Assembly: GCF_001428805.1 (NCBI RefSeq)
Contig: NZ_LMIS01000001.1
Span: forward strand, 558,001-622,000
Direction of reading: 5' to 3'
Origin: Aeromicrobium sp. Root236
Lineage (GTDB): Bacteria > Actinomycetota > Actinomycetes > Propionibacteriales > Nocardioidaceae
DNA: 64,000 nucleotides
Position numbers and translations under genes: made by a program. The notes below the pieces were generated by a model. The model was not told where the DNA came from and did no database searches. It saw only the letters and a list, made by a program, of their open reading frames with translations. Positions 44,532-53,898 of this stretch are shown piece by piece (the stretch's first letter is position 1; the number at the start of each line of letters is the position of its first letter).

Positions 44532-45662
44532 GTGCCCACGCCCGCGCTCGACCTGCTGAGCGGTGACGCCCAGACCTTCGTGTCGAAGGTCTGGGCGTCG
44601 CAGGTGCACCTGCATCGAGCCGATCCGGCCGAGCTGATCGGTCTGCTGTCGCTGGACGACGTCGACACCCTGCTCACGTCCTCCGCCATCCGCACGCCCT
44701 CGATCCGGCTGGCCCAGGACGGCTCCGTCCTGCCCGAGTCGGCCTACACCCGCAGCGCCACCCTGGCCGGCAAACCGTTGAGCGGGCTGGTCGACGCCCG
44801 CAAGGCCTTGGCCCTGTTCGACGGCGGCGCCACGATCGTCTTCCAAGGCTTGCACCGCTACTGGCCGCCGCTCACCCGGCTCGTCGCCGAGCTCGAGCTC
44901 GATCTCGGCCACCCGTGCCAGGCCAACGCCTATCTCACTCCCCCGGGGTCGCAAGGCTTCGCCGTGCACAGCGACTCGCACGACGTCTTCGTCTTCCAGA
45001 CGGCCGGCTCGAAGCAGTGGGAGGTCCACGGGCCCGACGGCGTCGATGACGTCCTCCTCGAGCCGGGGCTGTCGATGTACCTGCCCACCGGCACACCGCA
45101 CGCGGCCCGCGCGCAGGACACCGTCTCCCTGCACGTCACGATCGGCATCAACCAGCTGACCTGGCGAGGGCTGGTCGAGCGCAGCCTCGCCGACGTCGTG
45201 CGCCAGACCCCTGACGAGCACCTGCCCGCCGGCTACCTCGACGAGCCGGCTGAGCTCTCCGAAGAACTGGCTCGCCGACTCGAGTCGCTCGCCGACCAGA
45301 TCCGCGCTGTCGACACGACCGCAGCGGTCGAGGCCGAGGTGCGTCGCTTCCTCACCAGCCGCAGCCCGCGGCTCGAGGGCGGCCTGCACGACGTCCTCGC
45401 TCTCGGCGCGATCGACGACCACACCCCCTTGCGGCGCCGCGCCGGGCACCCGTGCGTGCTGCTCTCGCGGGACGACCGGATCACCGTGCTGCTCGGTGAC
45501 CGCTCCATCGACATGCCCGGGTGGTTGCAGCCGGCCATGGAGGAGCTGCGCGCACGACGCGAGCTGGTCCCGCATGACCTCGCCGCGCACCTCGACCCGC
45601 AGAGCCGCGTGGTGCTCTGTCGCCGCCTGGTCCGAGAAGGGCTCCTCGAGGTCTCTCGGTGA
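44532..45662 (+). CDS. JmjC/cupin-domain Fe(II) 2-oxoglutarate-type oxygenase
   Basis: 376 residues. The JmjC-like core has HSDSHDVFVFQTAGSKQWEVHGP, supplying the H-x-D iron ligands and the co-substrate Lys/Gln pattern of ribosomal-oxygenase-type enzymes, and a distal His in YLPTGTPHAARA. A C-terminal winged-helix-like dimerisation region follows (about 235-376). Family members hydroxylate protein side chains. GTG start 2 bp after the repeat-peptide stop; its own stop overlaps the ferredoxin-like gene. The adjacent Asp-rich peptide is the obvious candidate substrate, by inference. Confidence 0.88.
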   Translation: MPTPALDLLSGDAQTFVSKVWASQVHLHRADPAELIGLLSLDDVDTLLTSSAIRTPSIRLAQDGSVLPESAYTRSATLAGKPLSGLVDARKALALFDGGATIVFQGLHRYWPPLTRLVAELELDLGHPCQANAYLTPPGSQGFAVHSDSHDVFVFQTAGSKQWEVHGPDGVDDVLLEPGLSMYLPTGTPHAARAQDTVSLHVTIGINQLTWRGLVERSLADVVRQTPDEHLPAGYLDEPAELSEELARRLESLADQIRAVDTTAAVEAEVRRFLTSRSPRLEGGLHDVLALGAIDDHTPLRRRAGHPCVLLSRDDRITVLLGDRSIDMPGWLQPAMEELRARRELVPHDLAAHLDPQSRVVLCRRLVREGLLEVSR

Positions 45663-46570
45663 CCTCGCGCGACCCGGCCTTCCGCTGCGCAGTCGCCAGC
45701 GAGCAGCGCGACGAGCCGATGACCGGCACGGCCTCGACCGTTCGCGCGTTCCTGCTGGTCGAGCACGCCGGTCCCTGGGGCGTCAACGCGCTGCGCGACG
45801 CGCGCCTGCCCGACGGGCTGGGTGAGTCGCTCACGCGGGCCGCAGCGGCTGCCAAGGTCCGCCCACTGCTCATACGCCGACCTGATCGCCGCGACACCTC
45901 CGAGGCCATCAGGGTCTTCGCGGCGTTCGCTCACCCCGCACGCTCATGGACCGAGACGACCCAACTGACCGATCCTCACCAGCTGCTCGGCCTCGACCTT
46001 GCGGCGCTGGGTGCCGGCCGATCCATGGGCCTGACGCCGTACGACGGGACGCTCCTGTGCGTGTGCACCCACGGCCGCCACGACGCCTGCTGCGCCGAGC
46101 GCGGCCGTCCGGTGGCTGCGGCCCTGGGTGCCGCCTTCCCCGAGGAGACCTGGGAGGTCTCGCACATCGGCGGCGACCGCTACGCGGGCAACATGCTGGT
46201 GCTCCCCCAGGGCCTCTACTACGGGCGTCTGGACGCCGATTCGGCCGTGCAGGTCGCCGAGGCGCACGCCGCCGGCGACCTCGACCTCGGTCACCTGCGT
46301 GGCCGCTCCTCGTACGCGATGCCGGTGCAGTTCGCCGAGCTGGCCCTGCGCAGGCATCTGGGTGAGACCCGTGAGGACGCCGTACGGCTGGTGTCCCGCC
46401 AGCGATCCGGTGATCTGACCGACGCGACGTTCGCCGTCGACGACGAACAGTGGATGTTGCAGGTGCGCACAGCGCCAGGCGCCGAGCTGCTCCAGCTCAC
46501 GTGCCGGGCGACCCGCGACAATCCTGTGCCTGCCCACGAGATCGTGTCGATCAGCCGTCTCGGCGGCTGA
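45659..46570 (+). CDS. sucrase/ferredoxin-like [2Fe-2S] protein
   Basis: 303 residues of the Suc_Fer-like (PF06999) family, a thioredoxin-fold [2Fe-2S] ferredoxin. The cluster cysteines lie in LCVCTHGRHDACCAERGRPV, with early LLVEHAGPWGVNALRDARLP and HIGGDRYAGNMLVLPQGLYYGRL. The GTG start overlaps the JmjC gene as GTGA, the third step of a fully coupled operon. An electron-transfer partner for the oxygenase is a reasonable inference. Confidence 0.9.
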   Translation: MTSRDPAFRCAVASEQRDEPMTGTASTVRAFLLVEHAGPWGVNALRDARLPDGLGESLTRAAAAAKVRPLLIRRPDRRDTSEAIRVFAAFAHPARSWTETTQLTDPHQLLGLDLAALGAGRSMGLTPYDGTLLCVCTHGRHDACCAERGRPVAAALGAAFPEETWEVSHIGGDRYAGNMLVLPQGLYYGRLDADSAVQVAEAHAAGDLDLGHLRGRSSYAMPVQFAELALRRHLGETREDAVRLVSRQRSGDLTDATFAVDDEQWMLQVRTAPGAELLQLTCRATRDNPVPAHEIVSISRLGG

Positions 46571-46730
46571 CGATGACCGACCCCGCCGGAACCGCGCCAG
46601 GAGTCACGCCGACGCCGCATCGCGGCTGCCCTGGACAAGCCGTACCGTTGCATCTGCATCGCGAAGCAGGCGCATGTGAAGGTCACGTACACGTGGTAGG
46701 TCACCAGCGCTGAACGCATCGAGGGGAACC

Positions 46731-47894
46731 ATGAACGCCGTCCGCAAGGTCACGCTCGCGCTGGCTGCTGTGCTGTTCGGCTCCCTGCTGGTGGCCGCTC
46801 CGTCCTCCGCCGCCACGCCCAAGCCGACCTCGACCATCTGCAAGGGCTTCTCCGCGTGCGAGAGCGCGGGGCGCTCCACCCACGGCTACGCGCCGGTCTA
46901 CAAGCAGAGCTATTGGTACATGCTGACCGGCCACAACTGCACCAACTACGTTGCCTATCGCCTGACCCACAACGGTCGGATGACCTCGCGTCCCGAGGGC
47001 ACCGACGACGGCGGGACGTGGGGCACGCAGGCAGCCAAGGTGGGCATCCCCGTGGCCACCACACCCAAGGTCGGGGACATCGCATGGTGGCCTCGCAACT
47101 ACCACGGCGTCGGCTCCCTCGGTCACGTGGCGTACGTCGAGAGGGTCTACTCGGACGGCTCGGTGCTCATCAGCGAGGACTCGTACCAGGACACCTTCTA
47201 CTACAAGCGCGTCTATCGTGGGAACGCCTACTGGCCCAAGGGCTTCATCCGCTACCCCTCCGCCGATGGCTCGCCCACGGGCCGCTTCTCGGCCACCGCC
47301 ACCAACCGCCCCGGCGACGACAACCTGACCATCAAGACCTCCGGCTTCGTCACCGACCCGGACGTGGTGGTCGCTGACCCCACCGTCGCCCGCGAGAGCC
47401 TTCGCGTGGAGATCATCGGCATCGAGGGCACGTCGTTGCAGTGGTCCAAGACCTACGCGAACAGCGTCTACGCCTACTGGAACCAGCCCTTCTCCGTCCC
47501 CCAAGGCGTCTACACCGTGACGTACACGGCACTGAACGAGAACCTCGGCTCCGACACCGTCCTGGGAACCAAGACGGTGCGGGTCAGCGATCCGACCAAG
47601 ACCACGATGAGCGTCACCGACTACGACTACCGCTACGGCGGTCGTCCGTACGTCAAGGGCACCGTCGCCAACACCGCCGACCCGACCGAGGTCTACCCGG
47701 TCGGCACGGTGACGGTCAAGGACGGGACCAAGGTGCTGACCACCAAGACGATCACGGCAGCCAGCAAGGGCGTCATGGCCTCGTACCGCCTGCCGAGTCT
47801 GTCCAAGGGCAAGCACACCATCCGGGTCTCGTTCGTCCCGGCGTCGTCTGCGTTCAAGTCCTCGACGGCCTACAAGTACGTCACCGTGCACTAG
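46731..47894 (+). CDS. secreted CHAP-domain peptidoglycan hydrolase with Ig-like tail
   Basis: 387 residues. Signal peptide ends SSAA. The CHAP domain (about 45-180) holds the catalytic Cys70 (NCTNYVAYRL) and His132 (LGHVAYVERVY), giving amidase or endopeptidase activity on cell-wall peptides. The C-terminal half is two beta-rich Ig-like repeats (FSATATNRPGDDNLTIKTSGFV; TTMSVTDYDYRYGGRPYVKGTV). GAGGGG precedes the ATG. Secreted enzyme in wall turnover or competition. Confidence 0.9.
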   Translation: MNAVRKVTLALAAVLFGSLLVAAPSSAATPKPTSTICKGFSACESAGRSTHGYAPVYKQSYWYMLTGHNCTNYVAYRLTHNGRMTSRPEGTDDGGTWGTQAAKVGIPVATTPKVGDIAWWPRNYHGVGSLGHVAYVERVYSDGSVLISEDSYQDTFYYKRVYRGNAYWPKGFIRYPSADGSPTGRFSATATNRPGDDNLTIKTSGFVTDPDVVVADPTVARESLRVEIIGIEGTSLQWSKTYANSVYAYWNQPFSVPQGVYTVTYTALNENLGSDTVLGTKTVRVSDPTKTTMSVTDYDYRYGGRPYVKGTVANTADPTEVYPVGTVTVKDGTKVLTTKTITAASKGVMASYRLPSLSKGKHTIRVSFVPASSAFKSSTAYKYVTVH

Positions 47895-48018
47895 GACCAC
47901 ACCCAGCGGTGCATGAGCACACAGCGTCCCGTCATCGAGAGCACGGTTCAGCCAATTGACCGGGCGCAAGGTGCGGGCGGGGGCCGACCCCGTACGAACG
48001 GAATCCGCCCGTCCCGTC

Positions 48019-49083
48019 CTAGTGCTGGTGTCGGTGGTGCGCGTCCGGGTAGTGCTCGTGCGCGTGTGTCGTCGCCTCGTGAGAATGAGAGTGCTTGTGC
48101 CGGAACCCGGGTGTGACAGGGCCGTCATGCTCGTGGTCGTGGTGCAGATCGTCGTGCGTGTGCCCATGGTCGTGCTGAATCGCATCGTGGGTGTGAGTGT
48201 GCTCGTGGCGTTCGGCCAGGTGCATCGAGACGCCGATCCCCATGAGCAGTCCGGCGACGACAAGAGGCCACGTGATCGCATCCCCGAGCGCGATGGCGAG
48301 CAGAGCGCCGAAGAACGGAGCGACGGTGAAGTACGCGCCAGCCCGCGCGGTCCCGACGTGGCGCATGGCGTAGATGAACAGGGCCAGGCTCACCCCGTAG
48401 GCGAAGAACCCGACGGTCAGCGCTCCGATGACGTCAGGGACACCGGGGAGAGATTGACTGCCGATGCTGAGGGCGAGCAGTAGGTTCACCGGCCCTGCCA
48501 CGCCACCCTTCACGGCGGCCAGCCAGATCGCGTCGTTCAGAGCGACCTTGCGGGTGAGGTTGTTGTCCAGCCCCCAGCACAGGCACGCGCCGAGCACCGC
48601 AAGGGATGCCCACGCGCTACCGGACTCGGTGCCCCCGCGTGCGCTCAGCACCACGGCCCCCGCACTGATGGCCACCATCCCCAGAGCGATGCGGCGGTCG
48701 AAGTTCTCGCGGAACACGAACCAGGCAATGAGCGCCGTGAAGACACCTTCTGCATTCAGAAGCAGCGCGGCTGCCGACGAAGGGAGGCTCGTCAGCCCGA
48801 GCATGAGCAGCACCGGGGCGAGCATGCCGCCGAAGAGCACGGCACCAGCCAGCGGCACCCACTCTCCCTCTGCCAGCCGGACTCTCGGGGCACGACGGGC
48901 CAGCCGATAGAGCATCAGTCCGAGTCCGGACCCGCAGTAGAGCAGGCCAGCGAGCAGCCACGGGCTCGTGCCCCCGCCGAGCAGTTCCCCGGCAAGCGGG
49001 GTGCCCGCACCGAACAGAGCAGCTGACAGCAGAGCCGCCTGCACACCGACGTTCCTGAACCCGTGATCGCGTGGGGACGGCAT
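48019..49083 (-). CDS. EamA/DMT-family transporter with His-rich C-terminal tail
   Basis: 354 residues. About ten membrane helices in residues 10-290 with two EamA repeats (FGGMLAPVLLMLGLTSLPSSAAALLLNAEGVFTALIAWFVFRE; AYFTVAPFFGALLAIALGD). Residues 293-354 contain 23 histidines among Asp, Glu, Thr and Ser, a metal-sponge tail unusual for EamA. I start at ATG 49083. Transport of, or regulation by, Ni, Co or Zn is inferred from the tail. Confidence 0.88.
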   Translation of the reverse strand: MPSPRDHGFRNVGVQAALLSAALFGAGTPLAGELLGGGTSPWLLAGLLYCGSGLGLMLYRLARRAPRVRLAEGEWVPLAGAVLFGGMLAPVLLMLGLTSLPSSAAALLLNAEGVFTALIAWFVFRENFDRRIALGMVAISAGAVVLSARGGTESGSAWASLAVLGACLCWGLDNNLTRKVALNDAIWLAAVKGGVAGPVNLLLALSIGSQSLPGVPDVIGALTVGFFAYGVSLALFIYAMRHVGTARAGAYFTVAPFFGALLAIALGDAITWPLVVAGLLMGIGVSMHLAERHEHTHTHDAIQHDHGHTHDDLHHDHEHDGPVTPGFRHKHSHSHEATTHAHEHYPDAHHRHQH

Positions 49084-49227
49084 CCTCCAAGCGTACGTCT
49101 CGCGGCAGCACGAGCCCATGAAGCCAGGGTGAGGGGGGCTCGTCGCCGAGTGACAGCAGCGGAGCAGCGACCGCTGGTGCCCTTCGACGAGTGCACGGCG
49201 AGACATTCTCGTGACATCGAACGCAGC

Positions 49228-49261
49228 GCGCCCCTCTCCGGTGGTGATCGGAGAGGGGCGC
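49228..49261 (-). terminator. terminator of the tRNA-Pro transcript
   Basis: A perfect 13-bp stem (49228-49240 with 49249-49261) with an 8-nt loop lies about 40 bp beyond the 3' end of the minus-strand tRNA. Confidence 0.75.
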
Positions 49262-49299
49262 TGTGTGTTCTGACCTGCACAAACGTGCAGCGTACAACG

Positions 49300-49373
49300 T
49301 CGGGCTGACAGGATTTGAACCTGCGACCCCCTGACCCCCAGTCAGGTGCGCTACCAAGCTGCGCTACAGCCCG
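49300..49373 (-). tRNA. tRNA-Pro (anticodon GGG)
   Basis: Full cloverleaf on the minus strand. The acceptor stem CGGGCTG/CAGCCCG is followed by discriminator A. The D arm is GCGC...GCGC. The anticodon arm CCTGA-CTGGGGG-TCAGG has anticodon GGG, and the T arm is GCAGG-TTCAAAT-CCTGT. Total 74 nt; the 3' CCA is not encoded. It reads CCC and CCT proline codons. Confidence 0.97.
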
Positions 49374-49427
49374 TTGTACCGAAGAGGAACTTTACCGCAG
49401 CGTGCTGCGCGTCCCTGCAGCGGTCGA

Positions 49428-50753
49428 TCAGCGGCGCTCACGCTTCTTGCGCGGACGCTGCTGCAGGTGGATCGGCGACCCCACGAAGCCGAACTCCTCG
49501 CGGAGCCGACGCTCGATGAACCGCATGTAGGACGCCTCGAGCTTGCCCGAGGTGAACAGCACGAACGTCGGCGGAGCCGTCGACGCCTGCGTGCCGAACA
49601 TGATCTTGGGCTGCTTGCCGCCGCGCACCGGGTGCGGGTGTTCCGCGACGAGACGACCGAGGAACGCGTTGAGGGCGCCCGTGGTCACGCGCGTCTCCCA
49701 GCCCTCGAGCGCGGCGTCCAGCGCGCGTACGAGCCGGTCGATGTGCCAGCCGGTGCGCGCGGTGATGTTGATCGTCGGCGCCCACGGCACCTGGACGAGC
49801 TCTCGCTCGATCTCGCGCTCGAGGTAGTAGCGGCGCTCCTCGTCGACGAGGTCCCACTTGTTGAACGCGACGATGAGCGCGCGGCCCGCCTCGGCGACCG
49901 AGCTGATGATGCGGGTGTCCTGCTCGGTGAGCGGCTGGCTGCCGTCGATGATCACGACCGCGACCTCGGCCCGGTCGATCGCCGAGCTCGTGCGGAGGCT
50001 GGCGTAGTACTCGTGGCCGGACGCATCGCGTACACGCCGGCGGATGCCCGCGGTGTCGATGAAGTTCCAGGTGCGGCCGCCCAGCGTCACGATCTCGTCG
50101 ACCGGGTCGACCGTGGTGCCCGAGGCATCGTCGACGACGACCCGCTCCTCGCCCGCGAGCCGGTTGAGCAGGCTCGACTTGCCGACGTTGGGCTTGCCGA
50201 CGATCGCGACCCGGCGAGGGCCCTGCGGTGCGTCGAAGTCCTCGGGCGGCGGGCTGGGCAGAGCCTCGAGCACGGCGTCGAGCATGTCGCCGCTCCCGCG
50301 GCCGTGCAGCGCCGAGACGGGATAGGGCTCACCGAGCCCCAGGTTCCACAGCCCGGCGGCCTCGGCCTCGGTGCGCTGGTCGTCGACCTTGTTGGCGGCC
50401 AGCACGACCGGCTTCTTGGCGGCGCGCAGGATGCGGACGACCTTCTCGTCGACGTCCGTGATGCCGACCGTCGCGTCGACGACGAACAGCACGGCGTCGG
50501 CGACCTGGATCGCGATCTCGGCCTGTGCCGCGATGCGCTCGGCCAGGCCGCGGGCGTCGGGGTCCCAGCCGCCGGTGTCGACGACCGTGAACGCGCGACC
50601 GTTCCAGTGCGCGTCGTACGAGACGCGGTCACGGGTCACGCCGGGCACGTCCTCGACGACAGCCTCCCGGCGACCGATGATGCGGTTGACCAGGGTCGAC
50701 TTGCCGACGTTGGGGCGCCCGATCACAGCGAGAACGGGTACAACGTCAGCCAT
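49428..50753 (-). CDS. der: ribosome biogenesis GTPase Der (EngA)
   Basis: 441 residues with two tandem GTPase domains. G1 motifs are GRPNVGKS (12-19) and a second GKPNVGKS about residue 180; G3 DTGGW and DTAGI; G4 NKVD and NKWD. A C-terminal KH-like domain ends in RPRKKRERR. Needed for 50S maturation. ATG at 50753; it overlaps the plsC stop by 8 bp. Last gene of the parA-scp-cmk-der string. Confidence 0.97.
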   Translation of the reverse strand: MADVVPVLAVIGRPNVGKSTLVNRIIGRREAVVEDVPGVTRDRVSYDAHWNGRAFTVVDTGGWDPDARGLAERIAAQAEIAIQVADAVLFVVDATVGITDVDEKVVRILRAAKKPVVLAANKVDDQRTEAEAAGLWNLGLGEPYPVSALHGRGSGDMLDAVLEALPSPPPEDFDAPQGPRRVAIVGKPNVGKSSLLNRLAGEERVVVDDASGTTVDPVDEIVTLGGRTWNFIDTAGIRRRVRDASGHEYYASLRTSSAIDRAEVAVVIIDGSQPLTEQDTRIISSVAEAGRALIVAFNKWDLVDEERRYYLEREIERELVQVPWAPTINITARTGWHIDRLVRALDAALEGWETRVTTGALNAFLGRLVAEHPHPVRGGKQPKIMFGTQASTAPPTFVLFTSGKLEASYMRFIERRLREEFGFVGSPIHLQQRPRKKRERR

Positions 50754-51432
50754 CGGTGGATCCTGTCGGGAGGGGGCCGGGAAGGCCACGCTTGAGCAGT
50801 GACTTGGCCCGGGAGACATGAGCACGCAGGTGATCGTGGATCCGATCACCGGCGTCTGCCATTGTCCCACGATCTCGCGGCCAGACCTGCATCGGCAGCT
50901 GGATCGGCTCTCCGTAGACGATGTCGAGGCGCGCACCCTTGGCCGGGTGCACGTCCGCGGTCTCACCCGGCTGCCGGGTCCCGAAGATCGCGATCGGCAC
51001 GACAGGTGCGCCGGAGACCAGCGCCAGATAGGCCACCCCGTTCTTGAACGCGTCGAACTCGCCGTTGCCACGCGTCGCCTCGGGATAGATCAGCACGACC
51101 TGGCCGGCGGCCAGGGCCTGCACCGAACGGCGGACCGCGCCGGTGTCGTTGCGGGTCCGACTGACCTTGATCTGGCCGACGAACGTCAACAGCCGGCCCG
51201 TACGACCGTGGAACTCCTCCTCCTTGACCAGCGCATGAGGCGGTCGCGGGGCGGTGATGAACAACAGCGGCCCGTCAAGCCAGCCGATGTGGTTGCTCGC
51301 GAGGATGACCGGGCCCGTGCGCGCGACGTGCTCGAGGCCGTGCTCGCGGATGTCCCAGCGCCGCCGGAAGTGCCCGCGCGCCAGACGGCGTACGAGGCGC
51401 AGCCCGCGCTCGGGCAGCCCGTCGGAGCTCAT
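50746..51432 (-). CDS. 1-acyl-sn-glycerol-3-phosphate acyltransferase (PlsC-like)
   Basis: 228 residues. The catalytic H-x4-D motif is His48-Asp53 in NHIGWLDG, and the phosphate-binding motif is YPEATRG. It acylates lysophosphatidate at the membrane, or a related glycerolipid. It is inserted between cmk and der in a fully overlapping string; homologues occupy this place in many Actinobacteria. Confidence 0.93.
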   Translation of the reverse strand: MSSDGLPERGLRLVRRLARGHFRRRWDIREHGLEHVARTGPVILASNHIGWLDGPLLFITAPRPPHALVKEEEFHGRTGRLLTFVGQIKVSRTRNDTGAVRRSVQALAAGQVVLIYPEATRGNGEFDAFKNGVAYLALVSGAPVVPIAIFGTRQPGETADVHPAKGARLDIVYGEPIQLPMQVWPRDRGTMADAGDRIHDHLRAHVSRAKSLLKRGLPGPLPTGSTDG

Positions 51433-52091
51433 CGTGACGCGTCGACGATTCCGACGATCGTGTCGATGACCTCTTCGAGCGTGAGGTGTGTGCCGTCGAC
51501 CACGACGGCGTCGTCGGCCTTGGCCAGCGGCGACGCGGCACGGGTCGAGTCGATCTCGTCGCGCCTGGCCAGCGCCAGCTCGGTCGCGGCGGTGTCGCTG
51601 GCTCCGGTCTCGGCGGCACGACGCGCGGCGCGGGCGGCCGGGTCGGCGACGAGGTAGATCTTGACGGGGGCGTCCGGGGCCACGGTCGAGCCGATGTCGC
51701 GACCCTCGACGACGATCCCGTTGCTGCGCGCGATGGTGTCGCGCTGCAGGTCGACCAGCATCTCGCGTACGCGCGGCACGGCCGCGACGAGGCTGACGGA
51801 ACCCGTGACGTCATCGCTGCGGATCGGGCCGGCCACGTCGACGCCGTCGACATGGATCGTGGGCTCCAGCGGATCGGTGCCGGACGTCAGGCGTACGTCG
51901 TCGGCGGCCTTGGCGATCGCCTCGGGGTCCTGCAGGTCGACGCCGCGCTCGAGGAGCGCCCAGGTCATCGCGCGGTACATCGCACCGGTGTCGAGGTAGT
52001 CCAGGGACAACCGGTCGGCGACACCTCGAGACGTGCTCGACTTGCCCGAGCCCGACGGCCCGTCGATCGCCACGACCAGGGACTTGCTCAC
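51429..52091 (-). CDS. cmk: cytidylate kinase
   Basis: 220 residues. P-loop GPSGSGKS (11-18) and the CMP-binding DTGAMYRAMTW and EGRDIGSTVAPDAPVKIYL. Phosphorylates CMP/dCMP. In-frame GTGs at 52100 and 52091 are possible; AAGGAG (52100-52105) stands 8 nt before the GTG at 52091 and overlaps the other, so 52091 is used. Neighbours match Rv1711-Rv1713. Confidence 0.95.
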   Translation of the reverse strand: MSKSLVVAIDGPSGSGKSSTSRGVADRLSLDYLDTGAMYRAMTWALLERGVDLQDPEAIAKAADDVRLTSGTDPLEPTIHVDGVDVAGPIRSDDVTGSVSLVAAVPRVREMLVDLQRDTIARSNGIVVEGRDIGSTVAPDAPVKIYLVADPAARAARRAAETGASDTAATELALARRDEIDSTRAASPLAKADDAVVVDGTHLTLEEVIDTIVGIVDASR

Positions 52092-52099
52092 GTGTGCCA

Positions 52100-52105
52100 C
52101 TCCTT
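52100..52105 (-). promoter_or_regulatory. ribosome binding site deciding the cmk start
   Basis: AAGGAG at 52105-52100 (minus strand) has 8-nt spacing to the GTG at 52091 but none to the GTG at 52100, moving the start nine bases downstream of the longest frame. Confidence 0.6.
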
Positions 52106-53176
52106 CTAGCGGTATGCGGCCCAGCCGCGTGCGGTCAGTGCCTCGACGAGCGTATCGGCAGAGGTCGCCACGACGGCGATCTCGACCTGGCCGACGGGAC
52201 GGCCCAGCTCGTGGTCGATGCGGATGTCCTCGATGTTGACCCCGGCCTCGCCCGTGTGCGCCATGAGGCGCGGCAGCTCGCCGGGACGGTCCGGCACGGA
52301 GACGAACACCGTGGCCAGGTCCGCGATCTTGTCGCCGTGCTTGCCGGGGATGAGCCGGGTGCCGTCCTGTCCGGACTGCAGCACGCGGCCCAGGCGGTCG
52401 GTGTCCGCGCCGATCGCGTCGATGACGCGATCGAGGTCCTCGCGTACGTGCTGCAGCACCGCGCGGACCTGGCCCGCGTTGGCGCCGAGGATGTCCTGCC
52501 AGAGCGCGATGTCGCTGCCGGCGATGCGGGTGACGTCGCGGAGCCCCGGTCCGGCCAGGGCGAGGTGTTCACCGGGCGCGCCGTTGAGCTGTGCGGCGGT
52601 GAGCACCGAGAGGATGTGCGGCACGTGTGAGACGAGCGCCACCGCGCGGTCGTGGTCGGGAGCGTCCATGACGAGCGGCACTCCCCCGACGAGCTCGGCG
52701 AGCCGGACCACGAGGTCGACCGCGTCCTGGTCGGTGCCGTCGGCCGTGGTGACCGCCCAGGGGCGGCCCTCGAACAGTCGCGCGGACGCCGCCATCGGCC
52801 CGGAACGCTCGCTCCCGGCCATGGGGTGGCTGCCGACGTACCTCTGGCTGCCGACGAGCTGACCGATCTGCCGTTGCAGGTCCGACTTCACGCTGGCGAC
52901 GTCGGTGACGGCGGCTGTGGGCCAGTCGTGCAGCACCCGGCGCACCGTGGCGACGACGTCAGCCGGCGGGACCGCGACGATGACGAGCGTCGGCGACTCG
53001 ACCGGGTCGGCGCTGCCGGCCCCCCGCGAGACCGCGAGCTCGAGGTTGGACGTACGGATGTCCTCCAGGTGCACCTCGACGCCCGCCTCGGACAGCGCGA
53101 GTGCCGCGGACGTACCGATGAGACCGCAGCCGATGACCAGGACGGGTCCTGGCAGCGCGGAGGGGGAAGAAGTCAC
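52106..53176 (-). CDS. tyrA: prephenate dehydrogenase
   Basis: 356 residues, tyrosine biosynthesis. NAD-binding GCGLIGTSAALAL (16-28), the prephenate-site segments GSHPMAGSERSGP and HDRAVALVSHVPH, and a C-terminal ACT domain (VSVPDRPGELPRLMAHTGEAGVNIEDIRI), the likely tyrosine feedback site. GTG start overlaps the rluB stop. Its place between rluB and cmk is common in high-GC Gram-positives outside mycobacteria. Confidence 0.94.
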   Translation of the reverse strand: MTSSPSALPGPVLVIGCGLIGTSAALALSEAGVEVHLEDIRTSNLELAVSRGAGSADPVESPTLVIVAVPPADVVATVRRVLHDWPTAAVTDVASVKSDLQRQIGQLVGSQRYVGSHPMAGSERSGPMAASARLFEGRPWAVTTADGTDQDAVDLVVRLAELVGGVPLVMDAPDHDRAVALVSHVPHILSVLTAAQLNGAPGEHLALAGPGLRDVTRIAGSDIALWQDILGANAGQVRAVLQHVREDLDRVIDAIGADTDRLGRVLQSGQDGTRLIPGKHGDKIADLATVFVSVPDRPGELPRLMAHTGEAGVNIEDIRIDHELGRPVGQVEIAVVATSADTLVEALTARGWAAYR

Positions 53177-53898
53177 TGGTCAACGCTATCGAACAGGGCC
53201 CCGAGCTCGTCGCGGGTCAGGTCACGCATCGCGCCTGACGCCAGGCCACCGATGTGCAACGGCCCGAACGCGGTGCGACTGAGCTCGCGCACGGGATGGC
53301 CCGCCGCGTCGAGCAGGCGACGGACGATGCGGTTGCGTCCCATGTGGATGTCGAGCTCGACGAGGGACCGGCCCCGCGACGTGTCCTTGACGAGGAACCG
53401 GTCGACCTGCGCCGGACCGTCGTCGAGCTCGATGCCGGCCTTGAGCCTCGCTCCGAGGCCTTCGGGCACTGCGCCGTCGACCAGCGCCACGTACGTCTTG
53501 GTGATCTCGAACGAGGGGTGCGCGAGCTTGTGCGCCAGGTCGCCGTCGTTCGTCAGGATCAGCAGGCCCGAGGTGTCGGTGTCGAGGCGGCCCACGTGGA
53601 ATAGGCGATCGTCGCGGCCGGCGACGATCGTCGACAGGTCCGGTCGGCCGCGCTCGTCGGCCATCGACGTGACGACGCCGCGAGGCTTGTTGAGCATGAC
53701 GTACGCGTGATCGTTGGGCGGCGGGATGCGCTTGCCGTCGACCCGGATGACGTCGGTCAGCGGATCGACCCGCGCGCCCATCACGTCGATGATCTCGCCG
53801 TTCACCTCCACGCGGCCGTTCGCGATCATGTCGTCGCAGCGCCGACGGCTGCCGAGGCCGGCCTGCGCCAGGACCTTCTGCAGGCGGATCTCAGCCAC
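53173..53898 (-). CDS. rluB: ribosomal large subunit pseudouridine synthase B
   Basis: 241 residues. N-terminal S4 domain (RLQKVLAQAGLGSRRRCDDMIANGRVEVNG), then the RsuA/RluB catalytic domain with Asp106 in HVGRLDTDTSGLLILTNDG. Modifies 23S rRNA. GTG 53898 overlaps the scpB stop by 8 bp and matches the family N-terminus; the longer frame upstream is Arg/Pro-rich and out of family. Confidence 0.94.
   Translation of the reverse strand: MAEIRLQKVLAQAGLGSRRRCDDMIANGRVEVNGEIIDVMGARVDPLTDVIRVDGKRIPPPNDHAYVMLNKPRGVVTSMADERGRPDLSTIVAGRDDRLFHVGRLDTDTSGLLILTNDGDLAHKLAHPSFEITKTYVALVDGAVPEGLGARLKAGIELDDGPAQVDRFLVKDTSRGRSLVELDIHMGRNRIVRRLLDAAGHPVRELSRTAFGPLHIGGLASGAMRDLTRDELGALFDSVDQ

Noticed and set aside
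49300-49373. tRNA as an integration hotspot
   Set aside because: No direct repeat of the tRNA 3' end and no integrase or foreign genes flank it.
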